Source: Bavariicoccus seileri WCC 4188
GTDB lineage: Bacteria; Bacillota; Bacilli; Lactobacillales; Aerococcaceae
DNA: 64,000 nucleotides
Reading direction: 5' to 3'
NCBI RefSeq assembly: GCF_000421665.1
Contig: NZ_ATXL01000004.1
Coordinates: forward strand, 1-64,000
The notes under the pieces were generated by a model. That model ran no database searches. It worked only from the letters and a program-made list of their open reading frames with translations, and had not been told where the DNA came from. The position numbers and the translations under genes are program-made. This document shows, piece after piece, positions 28,528 through 38,870 of the stretch. Every line of letters begins with the position of its first letter. Within the stretch, counting starts at the first letter, position 1.

Positions 28528-28549
28528 TTATAACACGAACACACGTTCA
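28528..28549 (-). promoter_or_regulatory. Promoter with LexA (SOS) box before msrB-ruvAB
   Basis: The minus strand has TGAACGTGTGTTCG (complement 28536-28549), matching the Gram-positive SOS consensus CGAACnnnnGTTCG in 9 of its 10 fixed bases. Two bases on is a perfect -10 TATAAT (complement 28528-28533) with TGT before it (extended -10). A repressor on this box would block the promoter. Confidence 0.75.
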
Positions 28550-28576
28550 TAGTCATCGTGTTCAACTGTAACAAAA

Positions 28577-30604
28577 TCAATGATCCTGTATTCGTTTAAA
28601 TAATCTTTCCATATCATACGTTGAAAAATGAACAATGGTCGGCCTACCATGTGGACAATTGTACGGATTTTGAGTTCTAGACAAATCCTCTAACAATTTA
28701 CGTGCTTCGTCTGGAGTAATATAATGATTTGCTTTGATTGATTCCTTACAACTCATCATGACTGCCGTTTTGTAACGAAGATCAATCACATTTTCAACCT
28801 CTTTTGACAGAATCAAATCGACAACTTGTTCGATATCAGATTGAACCTCCCTGCCTGTCATCCACGCTGGATAAGAATGAAAAATGATTGATCGTGGACC
28901 AAATGGTTCAAATTGCAAGCCAATTTTTTGAAATACAGATGCAAATGCTGTTATATTTTCCATTTGATCGGCACTAAGGGTGATGGTTAATGGGAGTAAT
29001 AATTCTTGCTGCGATGCCTTAACTACAGACATTTTTTTTAGTAAATATTCGTAACGAATCCGTTCTTGCGCTGCATGTTGATCAATAATATAAAATCCGT
29101 CATTTCCTTGCGCGAAGAGGTAAGTCCCGTGTAATTGACCGAAATATTCTAATTCAGGAAAAGATGAATCGTGTATTGGATTATAGTCGTTTAACTTTTC
29201 GGCTACAGCTTCACTATCATTTTCAGGTCTGTCTAAGTATTCAGCCAGCTCGTAATCTTGACGTGTTGTTTGGTTCCTATTTTTAAAGATCTGCTCCGTA
29301 GCTTTTTGACCATGATCCTCTGCGACGGATTGTAGCAAATCGTTATTTTGTTTCTTACTAATGTCATGAGCAGATAAATCAGTTCCACGATCATCAGCAG
29401 ATGATGGCTCATTGGCTATTTTATCCCTTTCATAACCTTTGTGATCCGTTATTTTATCATCATTTCTTAGATAAGATCGACCGAACCAATTCTTATGAGT
29501 TGGTTTACTGATTGTATCAAAAGAATCTACATCCTGTTCTTTTGGCTTTAATGGTAACTCAATTGGATGTCTCTTTTTAAGTTGTTTATCAACAACACTT
29601 TGACTATCTGGAATTCTATCTCTTTTTTGAACAGCCTTAAAAATTTCAGTTTTCAAGGCTTCTTGTAATTGTTCCGTCTTACTGAGGCGAACATCAAGCT
29701 TATTGGGATGGACATTAACATCTACCAATAAAGGATCTGCTTCAATATTCAAGGCCACTATTGGAAAGCGTTTAATCATTAAGGTACTCTTATAGCCAGC
29801 CAGAACAGCCTGTTGAATAGCAATGTTTTTAATATACCTATTATTGATAAAAATAGACATATAATGCCGATTGGCTCTCGAAAGTAGTGGCGGTGAAATG
29901 AACCCTTTGACTGAAAAATCTGCAGTTTCAAAATTTAGTGGGATCATTTGCCTTGCAATTGATGGTGAATATATTCCAGCTATTGCTTGCTGTTGGTCAC
30001 CATTACCGACCGTTTTGAGCATCTGATTTCCATCATGCCATACTTCAAATCGGACAGCGGGATAGCTCATCGCAAGACGATTGAGATAATCAGTGATATG
30101 ACTTAGCTCCGTAGGTAGTGATTTCATAAATCTTAAGCGTGCCGGCGTGTTGGAGAACAAATTTGTGACTGTAATTGTCGTTCCTTTGGCACGAGAAGTT
30201 GGCTTAGAACTTTCTAGATTGCCATAATGATAATGAACTTCTGTTGCCTCACTCCCATTACTAGTAGTAAGCAACACTTGACTTACAGCAGCAATACTCG
30301 GGATAGCTTCACCCCTGAAGCCTAATGTACGAATTCGGAAAAGTTCTTGTTGCTGGCTCAACTTACTCGTTGCATATCGTTTGAAACAGTTAAGAGCGTC
30401 TTCAGAATCCATGCCGTTGCCGTTATCAGCAACAGAAATACTGGTTAACCCACTTTCCTTTAGGGTAACTACAATCTCTGTACTATTAGCGTCTATAGCA
30501 TTTTCCACTAATTCCTTTACAACTGAAGCAGGCCGTTCGATAACTTCACCCGCGGCAATTTGGTTGGTCAGTGCAACACTAAGTTCTTTGATTTTCGCCA
30601 TCAT
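28577..30604 (-). CDS. mutL: DNA mismatch repair protein MutL
   Basis: ATPase and endonuclease that follows MutS in mismatch repair. The 675 residues carry the GHKL ATPase motifs at the start (VVKELVENAIDA, DNGNGM, RTLGFRGEAI) and a C-terminal domain. The DQHAAQERIRYE motif is that of a MutL that cuts the nascent strand itself, as in bacteria without MutH. The middle linker is long and polar. Two ATG codons in a row (30604, 30601) follow AGGTGAAG. The start overlaps the end of mutS. Confidence 0.96.
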   Translation of the reverse strand: MMAKIKELSVALTNQIAAGEVIERPASVVKELVENAIDANSTEIVVTLKESGLTSISVADNGNGMDSEDALNCFKRYATSKLSQQQELFRIRTLGFRGEAIPSIAAVSQVLLTTSNGSEATEVHYHYGNLESSKPTSRAKGTTITVTNLFSNTPARLRFMKSLPTELSHITDYLNRLAMSYPAVRFEVWHDGNQMLKTVGNGDQQQAIAGIYSPSIARQMIPLNFETADFSVKGFISPPLLSRANRHYMSIFINNRYIKNIAIQQAVLAGYKSTLMIKRFPIVALNIEADPLLVDVNVHPNKLDVRLSKTEQLQEALKTEIFKAVQKRDRIPDSQSVVDKQLKKRHPIELPLKPKEQDVDSFDTISKPTHKNWFGRSYLRNDDKITDHKGYERDKIANEPSSADDRGTDLSAHDISKKQNNDLLQSVAEDHGQKATEQIFKNRNQTTRQDYELAEYLDRPENDSEAVAEKLNDYNPIHDSSFPELEYFGQLHGTYLFAQGNDGFYIIDQHAAQERIRYEYLLKKMSVVKASQQELLLPLTITLSADQMENITAFASVFQKIGLQFEPFGPRSIIFHSYPAWMTGREVQSDIEQVVDLILSKEVENVIDLRYKTAVMMSCKESIKANHYITPDEARKLLEDLSRTQNPYNCPHGRPTIVHFSTYDMERLFKRIQDH

Positions 30605-33257
30605 TCTTCACCTCATTCTGTAAATCTGCTAATAGCGTAACAACCTCCAAAGGGGAATAATTCAAAACATCGATTGCTTCAACTCTAGCCTTTAGCTTTT
30701 GATAATCTACTGCTATCTCACTACTATATTCTTCATTATTGTTTTTAGTAGAATTTCTTAGCATAGACTCCTTATTTCCTGCTAAATCACTGTGATCGTC
30801 ATCCATTGTTTCTTTTAACTTTTGTGCATTAGTTTCGAGTTCTTTTAGGATTACCTCCGCCCGCAGAATCACTCGTTCATCCATCTCAGCTAAACGCGCA
30901 ACATGGACACCATAACTTTTATCAGCAGCTCCCGGCTTGATCAAGTGAGAAAAAACAATATCATTACCGGATTCAATTGCTTCAATATGAACATTTTTAA
31001 TTGCCTCAAATTGTTGATCTAAATCAGTTAACTCATGGTAATGGGTCGAGAATAGGACATGAGCTGGAATCTGTTCTACTATAAACTCGATAATAGCTTG
31101 TGCTAGAGCCATACCATCGTAAGTAGCAGTACCTCTTCCGATTTCATCAAACAGAATTAAACTATACTGATCAGCGTGTTTAAGAGCATATTGCGTTTCC
31201 ATCATTTCAACCATAAATGTGCTCTTCCCACTATAAAGATCATCCGCCGCTCCAATACGCGTAAATAACTTAGTAACGATTGGTAATTTGGCTACTTTAG
31301 CTGGTACATAAGACCCTATTTGAGCCATGATCGTGATTAAGGCAACTTGACGCATATATGTCGATTTACCAGCCATATTAGGTCCTGTGATAATTTCTAC
31401 CCGATGATCACCACCTAAAGACACATCATTACTCACAAATTCACCCGGACCAAGTACTTTTTCTACTACCGGATGTCTCGAATGGGATAGCTCTAGCGTT
31501 CGGTCATGAAGTGATAAGCTAGGTTTACAATAGTCATTGTCCTCAGCAACTTTGGCTAAAGATTGAATCACATCAATTGTCGCAATGGATTTTGCAGTTT
31601 GTTGAAGTTTTTCACGGAAAGGCATAATGTCTTGCCTCAACTGTTCGTATAGTTCATGCTCTAGTACTAATGCATTCTCTTGGGCTTCTAGTATTTCCTG
31701 TTCGATTTCTTTTAGCTCAGGTGTAATATAGCGCTCTGCATTTGCCAATGTTTGTTTCCGATCAAAGCGACTCGTATCAACTTGTTGTGCTTGAGCTTTT
31801 GAAATCTCAATATAATAGCCAAATACTTTATTATACCCTACCTTAAGACTCTTTGCTTGAGTCAATTCACGTTCTTTTTGTTGAAGATCCGCAATCCATT
31901 GTTGTCCATTTTTCAAAACGTCCCTATAGTGGTCCAATTGCTCATTGTAACCATCACGAATCACACCGCCATTCTTAAAAGTGATTGGTGGATCGTCATC
32001 GATCGCCGCATCGATCAGTTGTTGCACCTGAATACTAACATTAGTGCTGACATTTTCTTCCGCAAAAATTTGGTCTTTATCTATCGCATTCAGTGTTTCT
32101 GTGATTAATGGCACTATACTGAGGGATTTTGACAACTGTTGATAGTCTCTTGGTCTGATAGTCCCCATTGCTAATTTCGTTACTAAGCGTTCAAGATCAT
32201 AGACTTGATGAAGATATTCAGATAAAGCTGTTCTTTCAAGAAAGTTGTTGAGTAATAGCGAAACCCTCTCCTGCCTACTTTCAATTGTTGCTTGCTTGAG
32301 CAATGGTTTTTCTAGCCATTGTTTCAATAATCTTGATCCCATAGCGGTTTGTGTTTCATCTAGAATAGCTATTAATGCACCTTCTTTTTTGTGGCGAACT
32401 GATGTAATAAGTTCTAGATGACTTTTGGTTTCTTGGCTCATTTGTAAATAGGAAGTTGGTTCATAATAAGTGATTGCTTGAAGATGACTAAGCTGTTTTT
32501 TTTGTGTTTCAATTAAGTAACTCATTATTAGCCTATTTGCTTTATCTAATAGAATCTTCGAATTTTCTTCCAAAACGGGTAACTCATTTGACTCTATTGG
32601 AGGCAATAGCTCACTTTTTTTGGGCACAATAGTACTAAAAAATAAATCAGGAAAAATCTTTTGAAAGGACTCTTCAAATTCTGGTTCACAAACGATTTCT
32701 TGCGGGTGAAGACTAGCAATCTCAATAGCTAATTGATCTCGATCAACAACCGTAGCAGACCATTCTCCTGTGCTAACATCAACTGCACTAATTCCAAATA
32801 GCGTTACTTCTTTTGTCATTACATCAATTTTCGGATCACTTAAATAACTCGGTTTTCTGTTAGTAGTTAGTGATACTAAATAGTGGTTCGTCAACTGTTG
32901 ATTAGCAGATTCATCGATATATGTCCCCGGAGTCAAGAGTTGGATAACTTCTCTTTTGACCATTCCCTTTGCTAATTTTGGGTCTTCCATTTGCTCACAA
33001 ATGGCCACTTTATAACCCATTTTAATCAATGTTTTAATATAATCCTGTGCTGCATGATGCGGAACACCGCACATAGGAATCGGGTTCTTAGATTTTTTAT
33101 TACGAGTGGTCAAGGTTATTTCTAATAATCGACTTGCCTTTAACGCATCATCTTCAAATAATTCATAAAAATCTCCAAGACGATAGAACAAAAAGGCATC
33201 TGGATACTGGTCTTTGATTTTATGGTACTGAATCATCATTGGTGTCTCATTGCTCAT
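30579..33257 (-). CDS. mutS: DNA mismatch repair protein MutS
   Basis: Mismatch sensor of 892 residues. The mismatch-wedging phenylalanine is in RLGDFYELFEDDA near residue 30. The ATPase has Walker A GPNMAGKSTYMRQ and Walker B ILFDEIGRGTATYDG. A C-terminal acidic stretch precedes the tail. The ATG at 33257 is in the expected place. It overlaps mutL by about 26 bases, so the pair is coupled. Confidence 0.97.
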   Translation of the reverse strand: MSNETPMMIQYHKIKDQYPDAFLFYRLGDFYELFEDDALKASRLLEITLTTRNKKSKNPIPMCGVPHHAAQDYIKTLIKMGYKVAICEQMEDPKLAKGMVKREVIQLLTPGTYIDESANQQLTNHYLVSLTTNRKPSYLSDPKIDVMTKEVTLFGISAVDVSTGEWSATVVDRDQLAIEIASLHPQEIVCEPEFEESFQKIFPDLFFSTIVPKKSELLPPIESNELPVLEENSKILLDKANRLIMSYLIETQKKQLSHLQAITYYEPTSYLQMSQETKSHLELITSVRHKKEGALIAILDETQTAMGSRLLKQWLEKPLLKQATIESRQERVSLLLNNFLERTALSEYLHQVYDLERLVTKLAMGTIRPRDYQQLSKSLSIVPLITETLNAIDKDQIFAEENVSTNVSIQVQQLIDAAIDDDPPITFKNGGVIRDGYNEQLDHYRDVLKNGQQWIADLQQKERELTQAKSLKVGYNKVFGYYIEISKAQAQQVDTSRFDRKQTLANAERYITPELKEIEQEILEAQENALVLEHELYEQLRQDIMPFREKLQQTAKSIATIDVIQSLAKVAEDNDYCKPSLSLHDRTLELSHSRHPVVEKVLGPGEFVSNDVSLGGDHRVEIITGPNMAGKSTYMRQVALITIMAQIGSYVPAKVAKLPIVTKLFTRIGAADDLYSGKSTFMVEMMETQYALKHADQYSLILFDEIGRGTATYDGMALAQAIIEFIVEQIPAHVLFSTHYHELTDLDQQFEAIKNVHIEAIESGNDIVFSHLIKPGAADKSYGVHVARLAEMDERVILRAEVILKELETNAQKLKETMDDDHSDLAGNKESMLRNSTKNNNEEYSSEIAVDYQKLKARVEAIDVLNYSPLEVVTLLADLQNEVKNDGENQRT

Positions 33258-33305
33258 GTCCTTTTTACTCCTCTGAACACATTTTTCAATTACATCTATT
33301 CTATC

Positions 33306-33347
33306 AAAAAGAAGGAAGAAGTGACAAATGCCACTCCCTCCTTCTTA
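33306..33347 (-). terminator. Terminator of rny
   Basis: On the minus strand a long stem (aagaaggagggagtggc with gtcacttcttccttctt) is followed by T (A run 33306-33310). It separates rny from mutS. Confidence 0.8.
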
Positions 33348-33350
33348 AGT

Positions 33351-34916
33351 TTATTTCGCGTATTCTACAGCTCTAGTTTCGCGAATCACTGTGATTTTAA
33401 TATGTCCTGGGTATTGGAGTTCTTCTTCAATTTTATTTTTGATATCACGAGCTAAGATAATAGCTTTTGAATCATTGATCTTTTCAGGTTTGACCATCAC
33501 ACGTATCTCACGTCCGGCTTGGATAGCAAAGCTTTTCTTCACGCCATCCTCTTCATTAGCTAATTGCTCTAATTTCTCTAGACGATGGATATAGTTTTCA
33601 AGCGATTCACTTCGTGCACCAGGTCTCGCAGCAGATAATGCATCAGCAGCAGCAACGAGTACAGATATGATGGAAGTCGGTTCAACATCACCATGATGAG
33701 ATGCGACAGCATTAATAACAACATCTGATTCATGATACTTTTGCATCAACTCAACACCTATCTCAACATGAGAACCTTCTACGTCACGATCAATTGCTTT
33801 ACCAATATCATGTAATAGACCTGCTCTCTTAGCCAGTTGCGGATCTTCGCCAAACTCACTTGCCATGACGCCAGCTAATTTAGCTACTTCAATACTATGA
33901 TTCAATACATTTTGACCATAGCTTGTTCTGAAATATAGACGCCCTAATAGTTTGATGATATCAGGGTGCAAAGCTTGAATGCCAACTTCAAATACTGCTT
34001 GTTCACCGACCTCACGTATACGGTTATCCATCTCTTTACGAGATTTTTCAACCATTTCTTCTATACGTGCTGGATGAATGCGGCCATCAGAAATCAATTT
34101 TTCCAAAGCCATCCGAGCGATTTCACGTCTAATTGGATCAAAGCCACTCAAAACAACAGCTTCAGGGGTCTCATCGATGATCACATCGATCCCCGTTAAT
34201 GATTCAAGAGTTCTGATATTACGTCCTTCTTTACCGATAATTCTGCCTTTCATGTCATCATTAGGCAATGAAATAACAGAAACCGTTTTCTCTGCAACTA
34301 TGTCTGCTGCAGACCGTTGAATAGCCTCCAAAACGATCTTTGTAGCACGTTCGTTTGCTTCTTCTTTCGTAATTTCTTCTGTTTCTTTGATTTTAATTGC
34401 TTTTTCACGTTGCAATTCTTGATCAAGCGTTGACATAATGATGTCACGAGCTTCATCTCGAGAAAGCATAGATATTCGTTCTAGTTCATCAGATTGCTTT
34501 GCGACAATTTTATCGACACTGCTTTCTTTTTCATTGACTATGTCGATCCTTTTCATCAAATCGGTCTCTTTCGTTTCCAGTAACTGCTCGCGTTTTTCTA
34601 AATTAGAATCTTTACGATCAAGTTTACTCTCACGCTGTATCAACCGTTTTTCCTGTAAGGTAATGTCTGTACGACGATCTTTTAGTTCTGATTCGATCTT
34701 GTCCCGATACTTATGATTTTGTTCTCGAGCTTCTATCAATGCATCCTTCTTTAAGCGCTTTGCATCTCGAGTTGCGTCGTTCAAAATAGTGGCTGCTGAA
34801 CTCTTAGCACCCATTATTTCTTTTTCATGTTGCGATTTGCGTAACCAATATCCTAGGAGACATCCTAAAACCAAAATTATGATCGCGAAGGAAACTGACA
34901 CTGGGTTGATATCCAT
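33351..34916 (-). CDS. rny: Ribonuclease Y
   Basis: Membrane-anchored endoribonuclease that starts mRNA decay. The 521 residues have one N-terminal membrane segment (about 5-25), a long charged coiled coil (about 30-200), a KH domain ([15 protein letters not shown]) and an HD domain ([10 protein letters not shown]). The ATG at 34916 follows GGAGGTGA. It stands between recA and mutS with its own terminator, as in related genomes. Confidence 0.97.
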   Translation of the reverse strand: MDINPVSVSFAIIILVLGCLLGYWLRKSQHEKEIMGAKSSAATILNDATRDAKRLKKDALIEAREQNHKYRDKIESELKDRRTDITLQEKRLIQRESKLDRKDSNLEKREQLLETKETDLMKRIDIVNEKESSVDKIVAKQSDELERISMLSRDEARDIIMSTLDQELQREKAIKIKETEEITKEEANERATKIVLEAIQRSAADIVAEKTVSVISLPNDDMKGRIIGKEGRNIRTLESLTGIDVIIDETPEAVVLSGFDPIRREIARMALEKLISDGRIHPARIEEMVEKSRKEMDNRIREVGEQAVFEVGIQALHPDIIKLLGRLYFRTSYGQNVLNHSIEVAKLAGVMASEFGEDPQLAKRAGLLHDIGKAIDRDVEGSHVEIGVELMQKYHESDVVINAVASHHGDVEPTSIISVLVAAADALSAARPGARSESLENYIHRLEKLEQLANEEDGVKKSFAIQAGREIRVMVKPEKINDSKAIILARDIKNKIEEELQYPGHIKITVIRETRAVEYAK

Positions 34917-35155
34917 GAAGTCACCTCCGTTTATATGATTTTAGTTGTTTTATTAAATGTCATATTATTTAATGATATGCACACTCTACATTCTATCTTT
35001 TTAGCTATGAACTGTCAATCAAGTGTATTTAATAGAAGTGACACAGTTGTTTGCTAAAAGCTATTAAAACAATGTTTATAGCATTTTAAGTAGCCATGCA
35101 AACGCTATAAAAAAACATGAATTATAACATGAGTGTTCTAAAGTGAACCCTTCAA

Positions 35156-35192
35156 CAAAAAAAGAGCCACAATCCTTATAGATTGTAGCCCC
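35156..35192 (-). terminator. Terminator of recA
   Basis: Minus-strand stem GGGGCTACAATC with GATTGTGGCTC (35164-35192), followed by seven T (complement 35157-35163). It lies 14 bases past the recA stop. Confidence 0.88.
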
Positions 35193-35205
35193 TTTATCAA
35201 AGATC

Positions 35206-36285
35206 TTACTCATCACTTTCGTCGAGTAAATCCCCTTGCTCTTTATTATCGCCTTTAGCCTTAGCCGTCACTGCTTCTTTTCTCTCAACTTTTGGAATGC
35301 CATAGTGTTCTCTTACTAATCCGTCGATTTCATTAAAGACATCAGGATGGTCAACTAAATATGCTTTTGCATTTTCACGCCCTTGACCAATACGATCACT
35401 ACCATAGCTATACCAAGCACCACTCTTTTTAATGATATCGAGATCACTTGCCATATCCACTAATTCTCCCGTTTGAGAGATACCTTTACCATACATGATA
35501 TCTACAACTACCGTTTTGAACGGTGGAGCAACTTTATTCTTTACAACTTTGATTTTAGCTTTACTTCCTATAATATCCGTACCATCTTTGATTTGCTCAG
35601 CTCGACGAACTTCTAGTCGAACAGTGGCATAGAATTTTAAGGCGCGTCCACCAGGTGTAGTTTCGGGATTTCCAAACATAATACCAACTTTTTCTCTTAT
35701 TTGGTTGATAAACAAACAAATCGTCTTCGTTTTACTGATAGAACCCGAAAGTTTCCGAAGGGCTTGAGACATCAAACGAGCTTGCAAACCAACATGGGCA
35801 TCCCCCATCTCGCCATCAATTTCTGCTCGTGGTACCAATGCCGCTACTGAATCTATAACAACGATGTCAACGGCGCCTGAAGAAACGAGTGCATCTGCAA
35901 TTTCCAAACCTTGCTCCCCAGTATCAGGTTGTGATAATAGCAATTCATCTATATCAACACCTAGATGCTGAGCATAGTCTGGATCTAAAGCGTGTTCGGC
36001 ATCAATAAAAGCTGCCACCCCACCTTGTTTTTGAACTTCTGCTACAGCATGTAGAGCTACAGTTGTCTTACCAGATGATTCAGGTCCATAAACTTCTATG
36101 ATCCTACCACGTGGATATCCACCAACACCAAGAGCTACGTCAACTTGCAAAGATCCACTTGAAATAGTTGATACTTTAGTATCAGCTTTCTCTCCGAGTT
36201 TCATTACTGCGCCTTTACCAAAGTTTCTTTCGATTCTTTTTAATGCGTCATTTAAAGCTTTTTCACGATTATCAGCTGCTGCCAT
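35206..36285 (-). CDS. recA: Recombinase RecA
   Basis: Strand-exchange ATPase and co-protease for LexA. The 359 residues have Walker [10 protein letters not shown], the signature [14 protein letters not shown] and the L2 loop region [15 protein letters not shown]. The ATG at 36285 has GAGGATATT upstream. The 348-base leader before it carries a LexA-type box just past the cinA stop. The cinA-recA-rny order is conserved in Firmicutes. Confidence 0.98.
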   Translation of the reverse strand: MAAADNREKALNDALKRIERNFGKGAVMKLGEKADTKVSTISSGSLQVDVALGVGGYPRGRIIEVYGPESSGKTTVALHAVAEVQKQGGVAAFIDAEHALDPDYAQHLGVDIDELLLSQPDTGEQGLEIADALVSSGAVDIVVIDSVAALVPRAEIDGEMGDAHVGLQARLMSQALRKLSGSISKTKTICLFINQIREKVGIMFGNPETTPGGRALKFYATVRLEVRRAEQIKDGTDIIGSKAKIKVVKNKVAPPFKTVVVDIMYGKGISQTGELVDMASDLDIIKKSGAWYSYGSDRIGQGRENAKAYLVDHPDVFNEIDGLVREHYGIPKVERKEAVTAKAKGDNKEQGDLLDESDE

Positions 36286-36618
36286 AATATCCTCTTTTCT
36301 ACATTTAATACAGTCAAGATACAGTCAAACACAACACAAATCTATTATTGAGTTTTGAGTATACCTCATCAGTTTTGAATATGTAATTATCAGAGTCACT
36401 CATTTAGAAATATACCCTTTTTACATATACTCATTTTTAAGTATTCGTGCTTATACATATAGTTACTTATAAATATAAGTTTTTATAAATATATGCTGTT
36501 ATACACATACCCATGTATAAATATACTTACCTATAAATATACATATAGTCACTTAATTTTGTGTTCATCTTAAACTATTACAGTACATAAGTATAGTAAC
36601 AGAAATCGCAGTAAAAAG
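36286..36618 (-). other. Long AT-rich leader of recA with TATAAATATA-like repeats
   Basis: About 330 bases with no gene. The stretch 36430-36560 is very AT-rich and repeats forms of tataaatata separated by short spacers (near 36472, 36487, 36516 and 36532). A likely -10 (TATACT, complement 36590-36595) would give a transcript with a leader of nearly 300 bases. Two copies of atacagtcaa lie at 36309-36330. Confidence 0.55.
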
Positions 36619-36632
36619 CGAACATATATTCG
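36619..36632 (-). promoter_or_regulatory. LexA (SOS) box upstream of recA
   Basis: cgaacatatattcg differs from CGAACnnnnGTTCG in one fixed base. It begins two bases after the cinA stop codon and lies 24 bases upstream of a -10-like TATACT (complement 36590-36595), where it would overlap the -35 region. LexA repression of recA is known widely in Firmicutes. Confidence 0.7.
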
Positions 36633-36633
36633 C

Positions 36634-37875
36634 TTATGCGATAATGTTTTTAATCACCAAATTCAATGCCTCTTTTACTGCTTTCTTTCTTACCGCTACT
36701 CGAACTCCAGATAAATGTAATTCTTTCACTCTGACTGAATCGTCATAAGCTAATCCAATAAATACAGTCCCAACTTCTTTACCCTCTTGCGTTTCAGGTC
36801 CCGCTACTCCCGTCAATCCAACTCCAATATCACTACCCGTTTTTTCCTTCACACGTTTCGCCATTTCGGCAGCACATTCTGAACTGACGACTCCGAATGT
36901 ATCAACTATTTCTTCAGGAATCCCAAGTAGTCTTTCTTTTTCAATAGTCTGATACGTCACCATACCACCTGTTAGGACTTTACTAGCCCCGGGAGCATCT
37001 GCGACCATAGCTTGAAACAAACCTGCTGTGAGACTCTCTGCTGCTGAGATAGTTAATCCTTTTTCGGTCAAATAGTAGACTACTGCATATTCTAATGATT
37101 CGAATTGATCATCGCTAAAACAGTACTCTCCAACTCTTTCCTTTATTTTTTTGCCGGTGTCACGTAATAATACTGCCGCACTAGTATCATCTGATGCATT
37201 TGCTGTGAGACGTAAGCTAACCTCATAATCATTGACATAGGAAGCAACAGTAGGGTTCACCTGTGATTCAATTATGTCCTGGATTTCGGTAGTCAGTTTT
37301 GATTCCCCAATACCATAAAAACGTAAAATCTTATTACGCATCACACCATTACTCTTGAATGTATCCTGCCAAATTGGCAGAACCTCCCTTTCAAACATCA
37401 TCTTCATCTCACTTGGAGGTCCAGGTAATAAAATAACGGAGCTCCCATTATCTACAAAATAATCACCAACTGCTAACCCGTTATGGTTCTTTAGAATGCG
37501 ACTGCCATCAATATATTCAGCTTGACGCCAATTGTTTTGCGTTATTTCTCTATTAAGCTTCTGATGAAATCTTCTAATATTTTCCGATGCTTCTTTGTCA
37601 ACTCGAAGTTCTCTTCCTAAGCATTTTGCCACTACTTGCTTAGTGAGATCATCCTCAGTTGGCCCGAGTCCCCCTGTTAGTATGACTAAATCGCTCCGTT
37701 TCAAAGCTTGTTTGAACGTAGCAGCTAACCGCTCAGGATTATCCCCAACAATATGATGATAATATACATTTATATTATTTTCTTGACACTTTCGGGCCAA
37801 ATAACTGGTATTAGTATTGACGACTTGACCCATCAATAACTCTGTCCCCACTGCAATCAATTCTGCTTGTACCAT
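36634..37875 (-). CDS. cinA: CinA: competence/damage-inducible protein, NMN amidase family
   Basis: Two-domain protein: an N-terminal molybdopterin-binding-like domain (GTELLMGQVVNTN, LTGGLGPTEDDLT) and a C-terminal PncC-type domain that deamidates nicotinamide mononucleotide in relatives (SAAESLTAGLF, GVAGPE). I start at the ATG at 37875 with GGAGG upstream (413 residues, MVQAELIAVG); the extension to 37917 does not look like family sequence. It lies directly before recA, with which it may be partly cotranscribed. Confidence 0.93.
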   Translation of the reverse strand: MVQAELIAVGTELLMGQVVNTNTSYLARKCQENNINVYYHHIVGDNPERLAATFKQALKRSDLVILTGGLGPTEDDLTKQVVAKCLGRELRVDKEASENIRRFHQKLNREITQNNWRQAEYIDGSRILKNHNGLAVGDYFVDNGSSVILLPGPPSEMKMMFEREVLPIWQDTFKSNGVMRNKILRFYGIGESKLTTEIQDIIESQVNPTVASYVNDYEVSLRLTANASDDTSAAVLLRDTGKKIKERVGEYCFSDDQFESLEYAVVYYLTEKGLTISAAESLTAGLFQAMVADAPGASKVLTGGMVTYQTIEKERLLGIPEEIVDTFGVVSSECAAEMAKRVKEKTGSDIGVGLTGVAGPETQEGKEVGTVFIGLAYDDSVRVKELHLSGVRVAVRKKAVKEALNLVIKNIIA

Positions 37876-38279
37876 TTCTGCCTCCAATTTTATAGACGTC
37901 ATTCTGGAAAAATACAACTTTTATAAATATTTTACTATCATTTTAAATCACCTTTATACTAAAATACAGGTAATTGATTGACTTCATCTGTCCATCATTG
38001 ACATTTGATAATACGCATTAGTTATCAGACTCATAAACTCAACACTCCTATATAATACAGTTATAATGCAGTCGATTAATAGTCACGCAAAAACAATTAA
38101 AAAAGTGGCCGACATCGATCGACCACCACAACACTTAATCCGTTAAACTACCTATTTATTTCGTTTTACTTCTATATTTTTTGCCATTCTATAAACTATT
38201 TATCTTTCTATGCAACTTTGAAAATAATGATAATCTTCAAAAGATCTATCTCTCAAATAACCAAATTTTCAAATACGTG
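37876..38279. other. Gene-free gap between pgsA and cinA
   Basis: About 400 bases. The only clear structure is the pgsA terminator at 38099-38126. A TATAAT-like sequence near 38060 and the AT-rich tract around 37930-37970 may contain the cinA promoter, but I cannot fix one. Confidence 0.5.
38099..38126 (-). terminator. Terminator of pgsA
   Basis: Stem gtggccgac/gatcgaccac with small mismatches (38105-38126), then six T on the minus strand (A run 38099-38104). Confidence 0.75.
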
Positions 38280-38843
38280 CTACATCGATCGACTGAATAC
38301 TGACCAACTGTGCTTGAAGTATTCATAACCAGAATAAACTGTAGCAATCAATGCCAAGTATAAGAACACTTCTCCCAACGAGAACGGTAGAAATTGAAAT
38401 GGCCAGTCATGAAGCAATAATAAAATGATTGAAATCATTTGGGTGACTGTTTTTAGTTTCCCTGCTTTTGCAGCAGCCATTACCTCGCCTTGTTCAACTA
38501 AAATTGTTCGTAAGCCTGTGATGGCTATTTCACGACACACAATAATAGTTACGACCCAAGCAGGAGCTTGATCCACACCAACTAGCATAATAAAAGCAGA
38601 CATCACAAGCATTTTGTCAGCCATAGGATCAGCAAACTTGCCAAAATTTGTGACTAAATCATCTTTACGAGCGATATAGCCATCAAGCCAATCCGTAAAA
38701 CTTGCCCCCACAAAAATAATAGTGGCAATAATTTGTAAAGCATTCAAACCCTCATTACTATTTTGAGCATTGATAGCCATCACTAAAATAAAGACTGGTA
38801 TCAACAACATGCGAATGACGGTTAATTTATTCGGTAAATTCAC
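38280..38843 (-). CDS. pgsA: CDP-diacylglycerol-glycerol-3-phosphate phosphatidyltransferase
   Basis: Membrane enzyme that makes phosphatidylglycerophosphate, the first committed step to phosphatidylglycerol and cardiolipin. The CDP-alcohol phosphotransferase motif is complete: DWLDGYIAR followed by GKFADPMADK. Four or so membrane segments are visible. I prefer the GTG at 38843 (187 residues, starting NLPNKLTVIR) with AGGGG 8 bases upstream over an ATG six codons earlier without a ribosome site. Gene order rodZ-pgsA-cinA-recA is conserved. Confidence 0.94.
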   Translation of the reverse strand: MNLPNKLTVIRMLLIPVFILVMAINAQNSNEGLNALQIIATIIFVGASFTDWLDGYIARKDDLVTNFGKFADPMADKMLVMSAFIMLVGVDQAPAWVVTIIVCREIAITGLRTILVEQGEVMAAAKAGKLKTVTQMISIILLLLHDWPFQFLPFSLGEVFLYLALIATVYSGYEYFKHSWSVFSRSM

Positions 38844-38870
38844 TCTTTTATCCCCTATCATTTAGACTGA

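Noticed and set aside
38219-38240. Fur-box-like taatgataatc
   Set aside because: It lies downstream of pgsA in an AT-rich gap and not before any gene, and only about half of the Fur consensus matches.
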